Positions 16,952 to 25,236 of a stretch of DNA of 64,000 nt are shown here, piece by piece (within the stretch, counting starts at the first letter, position 1; each line of letters opens with the position of its first letter). Made by a program: the position numbers and the translations under genes. A model generated the notes under the pieces. It was not told the origin of the DNA. It did not search any database and was given only the letters and a program-made list of their open reading frames with translations. Source of the DNA: Lactiplantibacillus modestisalitolerans (lineage in GTDB: Bacteria > Bacillota > Bacilli > Lactobacillales > Lactobacillaceae); NCBI RefSeq assembly GCF_005405425.1, contig NZ_BJEA01000003.1, positions 147,061-211,060 of the forward strand. The letters run 5' to 3'.

Positions 16952-17293
16952 ATGGCTAAACGTAATTTTACTCCCAAAGACATCCTTCAAAAAGAATTCA
17001 AGCCAAAGATGCGGGGTTATGATCCCGCTGACGTGGATGGGTTTTTAGATAATGTCATTAAGGACTATGAGTCATTTACTAAAGATAACCAACAACTTTC
17101 AGATGAAAACGAACGGTTACGGGCAAAGGTCGATGAATTGACGAAACAAGTTGCCGTTGGCGCAACCAGTCCGGCTTCGCAACCGACTAATACGGTCACG
17201 AATATGGATATTCTGAAACGTTTATCTAATTTGGAACGCCACGTTTTCGGTGCACAGTTAGATAACAATCAAAATGAGTCACACCGGCTTTAG
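16952..17293 (+). CDS. gpsB: cell division protein GpsB
   Basis: GpsB is a small DivIVA-like coiled-coil adaptor that docks on PBP1 and shuttles between septum and side wall. The 113-residue protein starts [33 protein letters not shown]; the first 20 residues of this region carry the membrane-binding loop, and a coiled coil ([16 protein letters not shown]) follows. The C-terminal trimerisation part contains [15 protein letters not shown] choose the ATG at 16952 behind GAGGTG. The pbp1A partner lies 1.4 kb upstream on the other strand, and rnpB follows directly. Confidence 0.94.
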   Translation: MAKRNFTPKDILQKEFKPKMRGYDPADVDGFLDNVIKDYESFTKDNQQLSDENERLRAKVDELTKQVAVGATSPASQPTNTVTNMDILKRLSNLERHVFGAQLDNNQNESHRL

Positions 17294-17305
17294 GCGGTGA
17301 TTCAA

Positions 17306-17705
17306 TGTAAATTCTGGGTAATCGCGGTCGGCAAATGTCGGCTGAGGAAGGTCCATGCTCGCACAGGCTGAGATGCTTGTAGTGTTCGTGCTCGGTGAAA
17401 AAATAAGCCGGGGTACCGATTTTTAATCGGTAACGGCGGGAAAAACGGCTAAGGCGCAAGCTATGCCCGAGTATCCCTGAAAAGTGCCACAGTGACGATA
17501 CTTAGCTGGAAACGGCTAAGTTGGAACGCGGTAAACCCCGCGAGCGGGCAACCCAAACTACGGTAGGGGCGCTTCACATCGGTAAATGAACCAAATGTGG
17601 GGGGAGATCCTCGTGATCTCGAGATAGATGATTGCCGCCTTATCAACAGACGCCTGTTCTTTGGTAAGGTACAAAACATGGCCTACAGGAATTTACATTT
17701 AGACA
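17306..17705 (+). ncRNA. rnpB: RNase P RNA, class B
   Basis: The RNA component of RNase P, the ribozyme that matures tRNA 5' ends. Recognisable parts: closing helix P1 formed by GTAAATTCT (17307) and AGGAATTTAC (17687); the P4 region GAGGAAGGTCCATGCTCGCAC; the conserved AGTGCCACAGTGACGA; GGAACGCGGTAAACCCC; and the 3' P4 strand with ATAGATGATTGCCGCC and ACAAAACATGGCCTACAG. The order and motifs are those of B. subtilis-type RNase P RNA. No protein frame overlaps it. Ends are estimated from P1 pairing. Confidence 0.97.
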
Positions 17706-17707
17706 GG

Positions 17708-17743
17708 AACTAGGGTAGAAGCTTGCTTTTACCCTAGTTTTTT
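17708..17743 (+). terminator. terminator of rnpB
   Basis: AACTAGGGTA at 17708 pairs with TACCCTAGTT, followed by a run of seven T. It ends the RNase P RNA transcript. Confidence 0.93.
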
Positions 17744-17853
17744 TGTACATTCAGTGAGCAAACCAGCCGCTCGTTTCGGAAATATGCTAAACTAGTTGAG
17801 GATGAAATGAGCTTAACGATACCGGTTGGGTAACAACCGCGTAGGAGGAAAAA

Positions 17854-19011
17854 ATGAAAAATTTTAAATTAATCGCGACCGCCGCGAGCGGGATTGAAGC
17901 GTTAGTTGGCCGCGAATTACGAGATTTAGGGTACCAAACGCAGGTCGAAAATGGCCGGGTGCGGTTTAACGGAACCATTAAAGACGTTTTACGGACCAAT
18001 TTATGGCTCCGCACCGCTGACCGGATCAAAATTATCGTGGGCGAGTTTGACGCGTTTACGTTTGACGAGTTGTTTGAAAAAACGTTAGCCCTTCCTTGGG
18101 ACCAGTTACTCCCAATGGACGCTGAATTTCCGGTCGAAGGTAAGTCCCGGAACTCAAAACTACACAGCGTGCCCGACGTGCAATCAATCGTTAAAAAGGC
18201 GATTGTGAACCAGTTAGCCACGACGTACCACCGCAACGGCTTCTTACCCGAAACGGGGGCGTTGTTCCCACTCGAAGTGGCCATCAACAAGGACCACGTT
18301 CTATTGACGCTAGACACGACCGGCTCGAGTCTCTTTAAGCGGGGCTACCGGGTTGAAAAGGGGGGCGCACCGCTGAAGGAAAACATGGCGGCCGCCCTAG
18401 TGATGCTGGCTAAGTGGTATCCGGACAATCCGTTTATTGACCCGGTCTGCGGTTCGGGAACGATTCCGATTGAGGCGGCCCTCTTAGCCCGCAATATCGC
18501 GCCGGGCTTTAACCGCGCGTTCGCCTGTGAAAAATGGGATTGGGTTCCCGCGGGGCTGAGTCAAGAACTACGGGATGAAGCCGATGGGCAGGCGGACTAC
18601 GATACTGAACTGGATATTAGCGGTTACGATATTGATGGTAAGATGATTGACATCGCCCGCTTGAACGCGCGCGAAGCCGGGCTATTACACGATATTCACT
18701 TTAAACAGCTAGCCGTCAAAGACTTTACGACGGATAAGGTCAACGGGGTCATTATTGCCAACCCGCCGTACGGGGAACGGTTGAGTGACCGGGATAGCGT
18801 CCGGATCTTGTACCGGCAGATGGGCCAAGTTTACGGTAAATTACCAAGTTGGAGTAAGTATATTTTGACTAGTGACTTGGAATTTGAAGACTTTTATGGT
18901 CAAAAAGCCACTAAGCGCCGCAAGCTGTATAACGGGGCACTGCGGACCGACTACTTCCAATATTGGGGGAAGCGGATTCGGCCAGCCCAAAAGGCGGAAC
19001 CGCAAGCCTAA
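17854..19011 (+). CDS. ypsC: 23S rRNA guanine-N2 methyltransferase-like (THUMP domain, YpsC)
   Basis: A 385-residue RNA methyltransferase with an N-terminal THUMP RNA-binding domain (residues 1-155) and a C-terminal Rossmann methyltransferase. The SAM loop is FIDPVCGSGTIPIEAAL near residue 200, and the catalytic motif is IIANPPYGERLS (NPPY) near residue 302, typical of base-amino methyltransferases. It corresponds to the N-terminal half of E. coli RlmL and to B. subtilis YpsC, and its place after gpsB-rnpB agrees. AGGAGG precedes the ATG. The exact nucleotide modified is inferred only from family. Confidence 0.9.
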   Translation: MKNFKLIATAASGIEALVGRELRDLGYQTQVENGRVRFNGTIKDVLRTNLWLRTADRIKIIVGEFDAFTFDELFEKTLALPWDQLLPMDAEFPVEGKSRNSKLHSVPDVQSIVKKAIVNQLATTYHRNGFLPETGALFPLEVAINKDHVLLTLDTTGSSLFKRGYRVEKGGAPLKENMAAALVMLAKWYPDNPFIDPVCGSGTIPIEAALLARNIAPGFNRAFACEKWDWVPAGLSQELRDEADGQADYDTELDISGYDIDGKMIDIARLNAREAGLLHDIHFKQLAVKDFTTDKVNGVIIANPPYGERLSDRDSVRILYRQMGQVYGKLPSWSKYILTSDLEFEDFYGQKATKRRKLYNGALRTDYFQYWGKRIRPAQKAEPQA

Positions 19012-19035
19012 TTCAGCGTGATTAAGAACTAATTT

Positions 19036-19086
19036 AAAGGAAGCTTCCAAGAACCGGGTTAACGGCCGGCTTGGAAGCTTCCTTTG
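19036..19086 (+). terminator. terminator after ypsC
   Basis: GGAAGCTTCCAAG (19039-19051) pairs with CTTGGAAGCTTCC (19070-19082), then a short T-rich tail. It separates ypsC from the convergent hydrolase gene. Confidence 0.85.
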
Positions 19087-19145
19087 GTTTATGAGGAGTG
19101 GGGGTGAACCGTTGCTGTGGTAAGCCCAAGCCCCTTCCAGTTAGG

Positions 19146-19898
19146 CTAATTAAGATAGTAATCAAAGAAATTAGCGATTTTATTCATTAGTGGCACCTTA
19201 ACTAAGTGTTTAGCGTGGTAACCGGTAATGAAGGCGACCTGTTCAGCGTAGGGTTCGTGATGCACCCGGTCAAAGAAGTCGCGGGCTTGATGATATGGAA
19301 TCCGTTCATCCGCCGTCCCGTGCCAAAATAGCACCGGGCGGTGATCAATTTTGGCGGGGTGCTGATTCAAATCGTAGTGATCGAGCCAGCTAGTTAAAAG
19401 GGCCATGTCCGCTGGTAAATATAAGTGGTGCTGGGCAGCGGTTTGCCGAACGAGCGCCGCGTAAGCGTCTAAGTTTGGCGTTCCCATAATGATGGCAGCG
19501 GCTTTGATTTCGGGGTGGTGGGTCAGCAGTGCCCCGGTGGTCATACCGCCCATCGAGTAGCCCCCGACCCCAATTTGGCCGTTTAAGATTAGTTGGTGGT
19601 CTTGATAATACTGAATAATGCGACTGAATTCGGCTAAGTTCCCTTGGATACTGTTCCAAAACGTGAAGGATGGTAGCGTACTGACCGGTTGGAGGCGTTC
19701 ACCGTGGTTATCAGCATCCGGGAGGACGACCCGAATGGCATGCTGAGCCAGCTTGCGAGCCTGGGTGAGCACTAACTCCTTATTGGAACGCCAACCGTGG
19801 TAAAACACGACGAGTGGCCGGGGAGCGGTGAGCTGCGCCGCAGCGTTAACTTCTAAGATTGGAATGTCTTGAATTTTTTTGGCTTCAATTTTAATCAT
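19146..19898 (-). CDS. alpha/beta hydrolase (esterase/peptidase S9-like)
   Basis: A 250-residue cytosolic alpha/beta hydrolase. The nucleophile elbow is GVGGYSMGGMTTGAL near residue 118 (Ser in GYSMG). The acid is the Asp of FWHGTADERIPY near residue 200, and the base the His of ITGYHAKH near residue 235. An early VVFYHGWRSNKEL supplies the oxyanion region. No signal peptide. Related lactobacilli encode similar YitV-like or BAAT-like esterases; the substrate cannot be assigned. It is divergent from the ABC operon and monocistronic. Confidence 0.87.
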   Translation of the reverse strand: MIKIEAKKIQDIPILEVNAAAQLTAPRPLVVFYHGWRSNKELVLTQARKLAQHAIRVVLPDADNHGERLQPVSTLPSFTFWNSIQGNLAEFSRIIQYYQDHQLILNGQIGVGGYSMGGMTTGALLTHHPEIKAAAIIMGTPNLDAYAALVRQTAAQHHLYLPADMALLTSWLDHYDLNQHPAKIDHRPVLFWHGTADERIPYHQARDFFDRVHHEPYAEQVAFITGYHAKHLVKVPLMNKIANFFDYYLN

Positions 19899-19986
19899 GA
19901 TATTTAACTCACTTTATTAAAAATATTATTAAGATAACTGTGACAGATTTACAGCAAAAATACAACTTTCAAACCGCGGCGGGGTG

Positions 19987-20015
19987 TTGACGACCACTTA
20001 GGATAAGAATATAAT
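19987..20015 (+). promoter_or_regulatory. sigma-A promoter of the ABC transporter operon
   Basis: TTGACG (19987-19992) and TATAAT (20010-20015) are separated by exactly 17 nt, close to consensus. Start of transcription would be near 20022, about 48 nt before the permease ATG. Confidence 0.85.
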
Positions 20016-20069
20016 ATTTCAATGAATAAAATTAGGATTTGATTAAATTCTTAAAAAGAGGGCCGCGCG

Positions 20070-20822
20070 ATGCATAAATATTGGATGCAGGTGTTCATCT
20101 ATACGAACTATTTTTTTAAAGTGTTGCGGGATGACTTAGGGGTGCTCGTCTATACCATTGGTCTACCGGTCGTGTTTTTAGGACTGAATACGAGTCGCTT
20201 TATCGGCACCCCGCTAACCACGCTCCAATTCGCTGACCGGGTGTTGCCGTTCATTGCTTGGATGATCTTTTCGAACGTGTTAGTGGCCATGACGTCGATT
20301 GGGCAGCTTCGGGAACACGGTTATCTAAAACAGTACCGAACGCTGGTGGTGAACGTTTCGGTCTTAATTGTGAGCGAACTCCTCGTGACGGTTACGTTGC
20401 TTGCGGTTACGCTGATCATCGTTGCCGCGGTGGCGGCCGGGGCGTTCCACTTAGCCTTTTGGCAACTACTGTGGCAGTTGGGACTGACCCTCGTGCTCGT
20501 TTATCCCCCAACGGTGGGCTTCTGCTTACCCGTATTAGCGGTTGCGATGAATACGAAAACGCTCAACGCCGTGTTGAACGTCGTCACGCTGGTAGTGATG
20601 TTTGGCTCCGCCGCCATTAACCAAGTAATGACGCCCAGTTTGACAAATCCAATCATTAATTTAATGAGTCCGGTTTATTTCGATTTGAACGTCTTTATTG
20701 CGCTAACTCAGGGGCAGTTATTGAGGTATGTCGGTACGTACCTCCTGGTATTAGTCTTTTGGGGGTGCGTGGGTCACTGGAGTTACCGGCACCTCGTGAT
20801 TCTTCCGAAGGAGGCGGCGTAA
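20070..20822 (+). CDS. ABC-2 type transporter permease
   Basis: A 250-residue integral membrane protein with about six hydrophobic segments (for example VLVYTIGLPVVFLGL near residue 25, VSVLIVSELLVTVTLLAV near 95, a segment near 130-150, and LLVLVFWGCVG near 230), the pattern of ABC-2 exporters. The ATPase gene starts 3 nt after its stop, so the two form one transporter. Substrate unknown; similar pairs export lipids, drugs or peptides. GC and codon use resemble the neighbours. A good promoter lies upstream and a strong terminator after the partner. Confidence 0.82.
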   Translation: MHKYWMQVFIYTNYFFKVLRDDLGVLVYTIGLPVVFLGLNTSRFIGTPLTTLQFADRVLPFIAWMIFSNVLVAMTSIGQLREHGYLKQYRTLVVNVSVLIVSELLVTVTLLAVTLIIVAAVAAGAFHLAFWQLLWQLGLTLVLVYPPTVGFCLPVLAVAMNTKTLNAVLNVVTLVVMFGSAAINQVMTPSLTNPIINLMSPVYFDLNVFIALTQGQLLRYVGTYLLVLVFWGCVGHWSYRHLVILPKEAA

Positions 20823-20825
20823 ACG

Positions 20826-21497
20826 ATGAACATTCAACACTTAACGTATGGTTTTCCGCGCACGAAGGCCGTCTTTTTCGACGACGTGAGCTTTAGCTTA
20901 CAGTCGCCGGGCGTTAATTTTTTAATCGGTGAAAACGGGGCGGGGAAAACAACGCTAGCGGACATCTTAACCGGTAGTCGGCCGAGCAACTTGGCCCTCA
21001 CTTGGCAAGCAATCTACTTAAACCAGCAATTGCCAATGTTGTCGTCGGTGCGGGTTTGCGATGTGGCGCAACTCGTGCTCGGGATTGAGTACGGGGAACG
21101 CCATTTAACGTTAGCACGGTTACAAAAGCGGGTCGATGCCGCAACGTTGACGTTTCTGACGCCCCTTTGGCAGCAACGCTACGGGCAATTATCGGGTGGT
21201 CAGCGGAAACTCGTGCAACTATTGCTCTTTTTGCAAGTTGACCGCCAGCTAGTGGTCTTGGATGAGCCGACTGCCGCGATTGATCGTCAAAATGTCCAGC
21301 GCCTATTTGCGGGGATGCGGGCGCATTCGGAGCGGACTTACTTGGTGATCACGCATGATAGTCGCGACGTGGCTGCCTTTGACGCGTTTAACGTCCTGTG
21401 GTTGCATCAGCACCGAATAAAGTGCTACCAACCGCAAGCCTTTTATCAAGCTGCGCAGACGGAGCCGTTTCTCGGCGCGTTTGTTGCGGGGCATTAA
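20826..21497 (+). CDS. ABC transporter ATP-binding protein
   Basis: A compact 223-residue nucleotide-binding domain that powers the permease encoded just upstream. Walker A is GENGAGKTT near residue 37. The ABC signature is LSGGQRK near residue 121. Walker B is LVVLDEPTAA near residue 140, and the switch His is in YLVITHDSRD near residue 175. The region between Walker A and the signature is short (the peptide goes straight to an AIYLNQQLP Q-loop), which explains the small size. No accessory gene is linked. Confidence 0.9.
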   Translation: MNIQHLTYGFPRTKAVFFDDVSFSLQSPGVNFLIGENGAGKTTLADILTGSRPSNLALTWQAIYLNQQLPMLSSVRVCDVAQLVLGIEYGERHLTLARLQKRVDAATLTFLTPLWQQRYGQLSGGQRKLVQLLLFLQVDRQLVVLDEPTAAIDRQNVQRLFAGMRAHSERTYLVITHDSRDVAAFDAFNVLWLHQHRIKCYQPQAFYQAAQTEPFLGAFVAGH

Positions 21498-21500
21498 AAC

Positions 21501-21544
21501 TAAAAATGGGTGCTGACCGGTCAAGTGGTCAGCACCCATTTTTA
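21501..21544 (+). terminator. terminator of the ABC operon
   Basis: An 18-bp perfect inverted repeat (TAAAAATGGGTGCTGACC at 21501-21518, complement at 21527-21544) with a T run. The 3' arm CAGCACCCATTTTTA recurs exactly at 21922-21936, on the far side of the 0.4-kb repeat. Confidence 0.93.
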
Positions 21545-21545
21545 A

Positions 21546-21931
21546 GGTTCTATGATAGATGGTGTTAATCTGCTAAGAAGAGCGCTATTTGAATGTTAAT
21601 TAAATTCGCTGTGGCTACCAAAATAAGCAAGAGCATATTAACTTTAATTAAGTAACCGTTTTGCGGAATCAGTTTCATTAATTGGGATTTGCTAAAGTAA
21701 GTTGTGGAACTTTGTATCAAGTCCAGTCTAGCTAGTAGTGGGTGTAACCATGGCTCAACTGCGAAATTATTCTTAGTCGGAAGTGGGTTGCTTCCGGCTT
21801 AGAATAAGGCTCGAATTTGAGATTGCTCAGCGGTTTTCTGAGTGAGCTCAAATCGATGCCCGCAGTGTTCCAGCCAACCGGTTACACCCGTTACTGGCGG
21901 CAATCCCAACACCAATTGGTACAGCACCCAT
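21546..21931 (+). repeat. 0.4-kb dispersed repeat, copy 1
   Basis: About 386 bp that recur, diverged and with small indels, at 33712-34083. The 5' part (to 21731) is AT-rich and less conserved (shared: TCTATGAT, CTACCAAAATA, TTCATTAATT, CCAGTCTAG); the 3' part is nearly identical and can fold as described in the next entry. It starts directly after the ABC terminator and ends 15 nt before the stop of the convergent membrane-protein gene. No open frame with an RBS lies in it. Confidence 0.85.
21732..21897 (+). ncRNA. candidate structured RNA: 18-bp closing stem with two internal hairpins, copy 1
   Basis: Closing stem 21732-21749 pairs with 21880-21897 (18 bp, four G-U). Inside are hairpin H1 (21767-21807, arm GTCGGAAG with CTTCCGGC, extended by TTATTCTTA/TTAGAATAA with one mismatch) and hairpin H2 (21811-21856, arm TCGAATTTGAG with CTCAAATCGA, then CTCAG/CTGAG). 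Copy 2 keeps all stems; one closing-stem pair changes from T-A to C-G and three G-U become Watson-Crick. No promoter is evident, so a DNA-level cruciform element is the alternative. Confidence 0.5.
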
Positions 21932-21946
21932 TTTTAGCGCGTTTGC

Positions 21947-23023
21947 TTAGTAGAAGTAATAGTAAGACGCAACCGCTGCAAGCCAACCGAGAATCCAAAG
22001 TAACCCCACGCTAAAGCGGGCACAGTTAGCATGGTACTGGTAGCGCTTGAACTGGGCCTCGTCCGAGATGGTCAAAGGAAGTTGTTCAAGGTGCGGTAGC
22101 TGTTGTAGGGCTTGGTAACGCCGGGTAGGCCAGCTACGCGCAATCAGTGCAACTAGGATGAGGGCAATCAGCGCGTCAATCGCGGCGGGAATGACGGCCG
22201 AATAGTCCACGCTAAAGGCTGGGGCCCAGAGGTTGCGGTAAACGACCCAGAAAGCGGCCAGTCCGAAGGCTAGGGCCACGAGCCGGCTAGCGTAAACCAG
22301 CCGTAACGGTTGCTTTAAAGCGGGAACTTGTTGCCGAAGGGCGCGGTCCGCTTGGTAGCCGACCGTACCCCGGTGCGCCTTGGTTGCGGTTAACCAGCGA
22401 TTGGCAAGTAAGTACGGAATTTGAATGAGAGCCGTACAAAGCGCAATCGTCGGAATTGCCAATGCCGTTGTCAGTAGTAAGTATTCAAGTACCAGGGCCG
22501 GGATCGTACTAATGGAAACGGCCCGGGCAATCCAAATAATTAGAATGGCTAGTGCTAGGGCGAGGCTACTGAGGACCTGGTGCCACCGGTAGCGTTTCAA
22601 GGTCTTGTTTTCCGCGAGGGTCCAAGCAGAATGATTAGGAGCGGCTTGTAATTGCCGGTAAACGTAGCCTGGGTAGACCAGAGCGGCCACCTGAATCAGG
22701 GGGAGCCCGATCAGTAGCAGGATAACGCTCGTTAAAGCGGCGCCGGTTGGAAAAATCAGCAGGGCCAATTTGGTTTCAACGATGATGCCACTAATGATCA
22801 GGAGCACCGCACCGAGAAGCCAACTACCGCCACTTAAGCCGGCGACCCAGCGATCCCGTGGTCGGGTTAAAGTCGTCCGCACAACGCGGTGCGCAAACGC
22901 ATACTGAGCGCGTAGCCCCAGCGGTTGGGCGGGTTGAATGTACGGATGGTGCCAATTTTGCCACTGCATCCAAATGATGAAGGCGGCTAAGAGAATCAGT
23001 AATAGAATAACGGTAAGTAACAT
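21947..23023 (-). CDS. polytopic membrane protein of unknown function
   Basis: A 358-residue protein with an N-terminal transmembrane helix (LLTVILLLILLAAFIIW, residues 2-18) and roughly seven further hydrophobic segments (about 65-85, 95-120, 155-175, 180-205, 255-275, 285-305, 335-355). Between them are basic cytoplasmic loops. I recognise no transporter or enzyme motif. AAAGGA stands 9 nt before the ATG. It is monocistronic and convergent with the ABC operon, its 3' end abutting the repeat element. Confidence 0.7.
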   Translation of the reverse strand: MLLTVILLLILLAAFIIWMQWQNWHHPYIQPAQPLGLRAQYAFAHRVVRTTLTRPRDRWVAGLSGGSWLLGAVLLIISGIIVETKLALLIFPTGAALTSVILLLIGLPLIQVAALVYPGYVYRQLQAAPNHSAWTLAENKTLKRYRWHQVLSSLALALAILIIWIARAVSISTIPALVLEYLLLTTALAIPTIALCTALIQIPYLLANRWLTATKAHRGTVGYQADRALRQQVPALKQPLRLVYASRLVALAFGLAAFWVVYRNLWAPAFSVDYSAVIPAAIDALIALILVALIARSWPTRRYQALQQLPHLEQLPLTISDEAQFKRYQYHANCARFSVGLLWILGWLAAVASYYYFY

Positions 23024-23225
23024 TGCAATAAGTCCTTTAATTAAATATAGTCGTGCATCACTAACTAGTGTAGGCCGAAGTTGTGGTTAAAATGTGACGG
23101 TTTCTTAAAATTTGGCACTTTTTTAAAGAACTGGGGTAAGTTGAACATAATCAACCGAGCTCCGATGCCGTCAACCGGGTGCGGTATGCTAAAATAGGAT
23201 TAGACTAAGTCTTGGAGGCGTAGCA

Positions 23226-24335
23226 ATGCGAAAACAAGTAACGATTATTGGGAGTGGGATTGTCGGTGCCGTAACGGCGTACTATTTAAGTGCGGATCCG
23301 ACGTTAACGGTCACCATGTACGACGACGGGATTGGTCAGGCGACTAAAAACGCGGCGGGAATCATCTCACCGTGGTTGTCGAAACGCCGTAATCAGCGCT
23401 GGTACCGCCTAGCTAAGGCGGGGGCGGCCCTGTACCCGCAAATTGTCGCGGATACGCAGCTGGGCGTTTCGGTGTACCAGCAATGTGGGACCATCGTAAC
23501 GCGGCGAACGGCGGCTGACGTGGAAGCATTGTACCAACTAGCGCAGGAACGGCGGCAAGCGGCGCCCCAAATTGGGACGATCACGAAGTTGTCCGCGCAG
23601 GCGGTGCAGGACCGGATTCCGTTACTAACCACGGCCGACCCCGGCATCTTTATTAGTGGTGGGGCCCGCGTTGATGGTGAGCGGTTTGCCCACCACCTGT
23701 TAAAATACGCCGAGAAACGCAACCTCGTTCGGCATAAGGGAAAGGTCCGCTTAGGTGATCAGGGGCAGTTGTTGACGCCAAACGGGCAGCAGCAGTACGA
23801 TACGTTAATTTTAGCGGTCGGAGCCTGGTTAAAGCCACTCCTGTTGCCGATGAAGTTAGTCGCGGATGTTCGCCCCCAAAAGGGCCAACTGATTGAATTT
23901 GACCTCCCCCAGTCCTGGAGCGATGATGTGCCCGTCTTGATGCCGGAGGGGGAGCGGGACTTTATTCCATTTACCCGCAGTAAGTTAGTGGTGGGCGCGA
24001 CCCATGAAAATGATCAGGGATACGACTTGCAAGTTTCGTCGCTGGTTGAAAAGGATTTGTTTGCGAGTGCGTCCCAACTAGATCGTGACTTACAGTACTC
24101 GCAGATTAGTCGCGTTAAGGTTGGTACGCGGGCCTATACGCGTGACTTTGCGCCGTTCTTTGGTCCCCTACCAGACAATCCGCATATTTTAGTGGCGAGT
24201 GGGTTAGGTTCGTCCGGATTAACAACCGGGCCAATGATCGGAAAACTGCTAGCTGATTACGTTCAAACGGGGCAGCAAACCGACTGGGATCAATACCAGT
24301 TACCGATTGAAACGTATTTACAACCGGGTGATTAA
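23226..24335 (+). CDS. FAD-dependent oxidoreductase, DadA/glycine-oxidase family
   Basis: A 369-residue flavoprotein of the DAO superfamily. The N-terminus QVTIIGSGIVGAVTAYYL has the GxGxxG dinucleotide-binding loop; NAAGIISPWLSKRRNQRWY is the conserved region after it. The C-terminal part has VGTRAYTRDFAPFFGPLP and VASGLGSSGLTTGPMIGKLLADY, the family FAD-binding end. Likely a D-amino-acid dehydrogenase or related amine oxidase; the substrate is open. GGAGG precedes the ATG and a -10-like TAAAAT lies about 30 nt upstream. Its last 4 nt overlap the end of the convergent RNase H-like gene. Confidence 0.88.
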   Translation: MRKQVTIIGSGIVGAVTAYYLSADPTLTVTMYDDGIGQATKNAAGIISPWLSKRRNQRWYRLAKAGAALYPQIVADTQLGVSVYQQCGTIVTRRTAADVEALYQLAQERRQAAPQIGTITKLSAQAVQDRIPLLTTADPGIFISGGARVDGERFAHHLLKYAEKRNLVRHKGKVRLGDQGQLLTPNGQQQYDTLILAVGAWLKPLLLPMKLVADVRPQKGQLIEFDLPQSWSDDVPVLMPEGERDFIPFTRSKLVVGATHENDQGYDLQVSSLVEKDLFASASQLDRDLQYSQISRVKVGTRAYTRDFAPFFGPLPDNPHILVASGLGSSGLTTGPMIGKLLADYVQTGQQTDWDQYQLPIETYLQPGD

Positions 24336-24715
24336 TTTTGGTGAAGGGCCTGTTGGGCTAACTGGTGGGCGCCGCGATTGGCGCTCTCGGCGATCCATTG
24401 CGTGACGACTAATTGGCATTGGTCCTGCAAGTTGAGCAGGGTTGCCAGCTCGACCGCGTAGTGTTTACTATAAGCTTTATCGACACTTTCAGCGACAATC
24501 TGGCTATCGGTATAAAAGAAGACCGTTTGGTTCGGACCATAAGTATCAATTAAGATTTTAAACCCCGCAATTGCCGCCAGAAATTCTGCGGTATGATTAT
24601 CGGTGGCGGGTAGTGCTTGCTTGTAGGGGGACTGGTGCCCCGCGTTAATCAGCAGCATTCCCGCCGCACAACGACCACTTTTAGGGGCCAGTGCGGCGTC
24701 AGTATAAAGTTGCAT
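24332..24715 (-). CDS. RNase H-like (RNase HI family) protein
   Basis: A 127-residue protein of the RNase H fold. Acidic catalytic positions are visible as Asp in LYTDAAL (residue 6), Glu in HTAEFLAAIAGF (near 46), and Asp in FYTDSQIVAES (near 70). Near the end, SANRGAHQLAQQAL resembles the C-terminal segment of RNase HI-like proteins of lactobacilli and B. subtilis YpdQ. It would remove RNA from RNA-DNA hybrids, though some members are inactive. AGGGAGTG precedes the start. It shares 4 nt with the oxidoreductase gene. Confidence 0.8.
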   Translation of the reverse strand: MQLYTDAALAPKSGRCAAGMLLINAGHQSPYKQALPATDNHTAEFLAAIAGFKILIDTYGPNQTVFFYTDSQIVAESVDKAYSKHYAVELATLLNLQDQCQLVVTQWIAESANRGAHQLAQQALHQN

Positions 24716-24751
24716 TGTGGTTCACTCCCTAAGATGAAAGGATTTTTTATC

Positions 24752-25141
24752 GTGAATAATGAGAAGTACACGTTTAAGTATCAACCAAATTGGACGTCAA
24801 GTCTAATCGTTTGGTCCTGGACCATCCTCGTGGGCGCGCTGGGCGTCATTTTATGGCTAGAAATAATGAAATTTAAGTGGCTATTTGTGCTGATTGCGCT
24901 CCTCTTTTTTGGCCTGGTCGGGTTACAAATTGGGTTACGCCGCGTCTCCGTTGACCGTAATTTAATGATTTTTAGTACGGTCCTGAATCATGCTTGGCTC
25001 GTGATTCCGCGGGACCAGTTGGAATTAATTGCGCCGAGCCGCGGGGGCCTTCAAGTTCAAATCGATGGCAACACCTATCACTTTCTAATGCGAAGAAAGG
25101 ACCGCGACGCCCTGATTAAACGGGTCCAAGTTGATGAATAA
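24752..25141 (+). CDS. ebsA: EbsA family membrane protein
   Basis: A 129-residue protein with two adjacent transmembrane helices (about residues 16-35 and 40-61, LIVWSWTILVGALGVILWL then WLFVLIALLFFGLVGLQ) and a cytoplasmic C-terminal domain ending in RRKDRDALIKRV. This matches EbsA of enterococci and lactobacilli, often annotated as a pore-forming protein without solid evidence. I place the start at the GTG at 24752, since AAAGGA lies 9 nt before it; an upstream ATG at 24734 has no RBS. It is divergent from the RNase H-like gene and upstream of fhs. Confidence 0.78.
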   Translation: MNNEKYTFKYQPNWTSSLIVWSWTILVGALGVILWLEIMKFKWLFVLIALLFFGLVGLQIGLRRVSVDRNLMIFSTVLNHAWLVIPRDQLELIAPSRGGLQVQIDGNTYHFLMRRKDRDALIKRVQVDE

Positions 25142-25195
25142 CCGAACAAAATAAATTAAAAGACGAATTAATGTTCATATTTGCTTCAAAATCAG

Positions 25196-25201
25196 TATAA
25201 T
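25196..25201 (+). promoter_or_regulatory. -10 box upstream of fhs
   Basis: TATAAT lies 36 nt before the fhs start, with a weak TTCATA candidate -35 about 16 nt further upstream. Confidence 0.5.
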
Positions 25202-25236
25202 GGAACTAAGCAAATTGAAAAAGGAGCGTTCTGATA

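Noticed and set aside
20258..20620. A 120-codon frame inside the permease gene.
   Set aside because: It is a frame-shifted shadow within a gene with clear transmembrane character, and it has no RBS.
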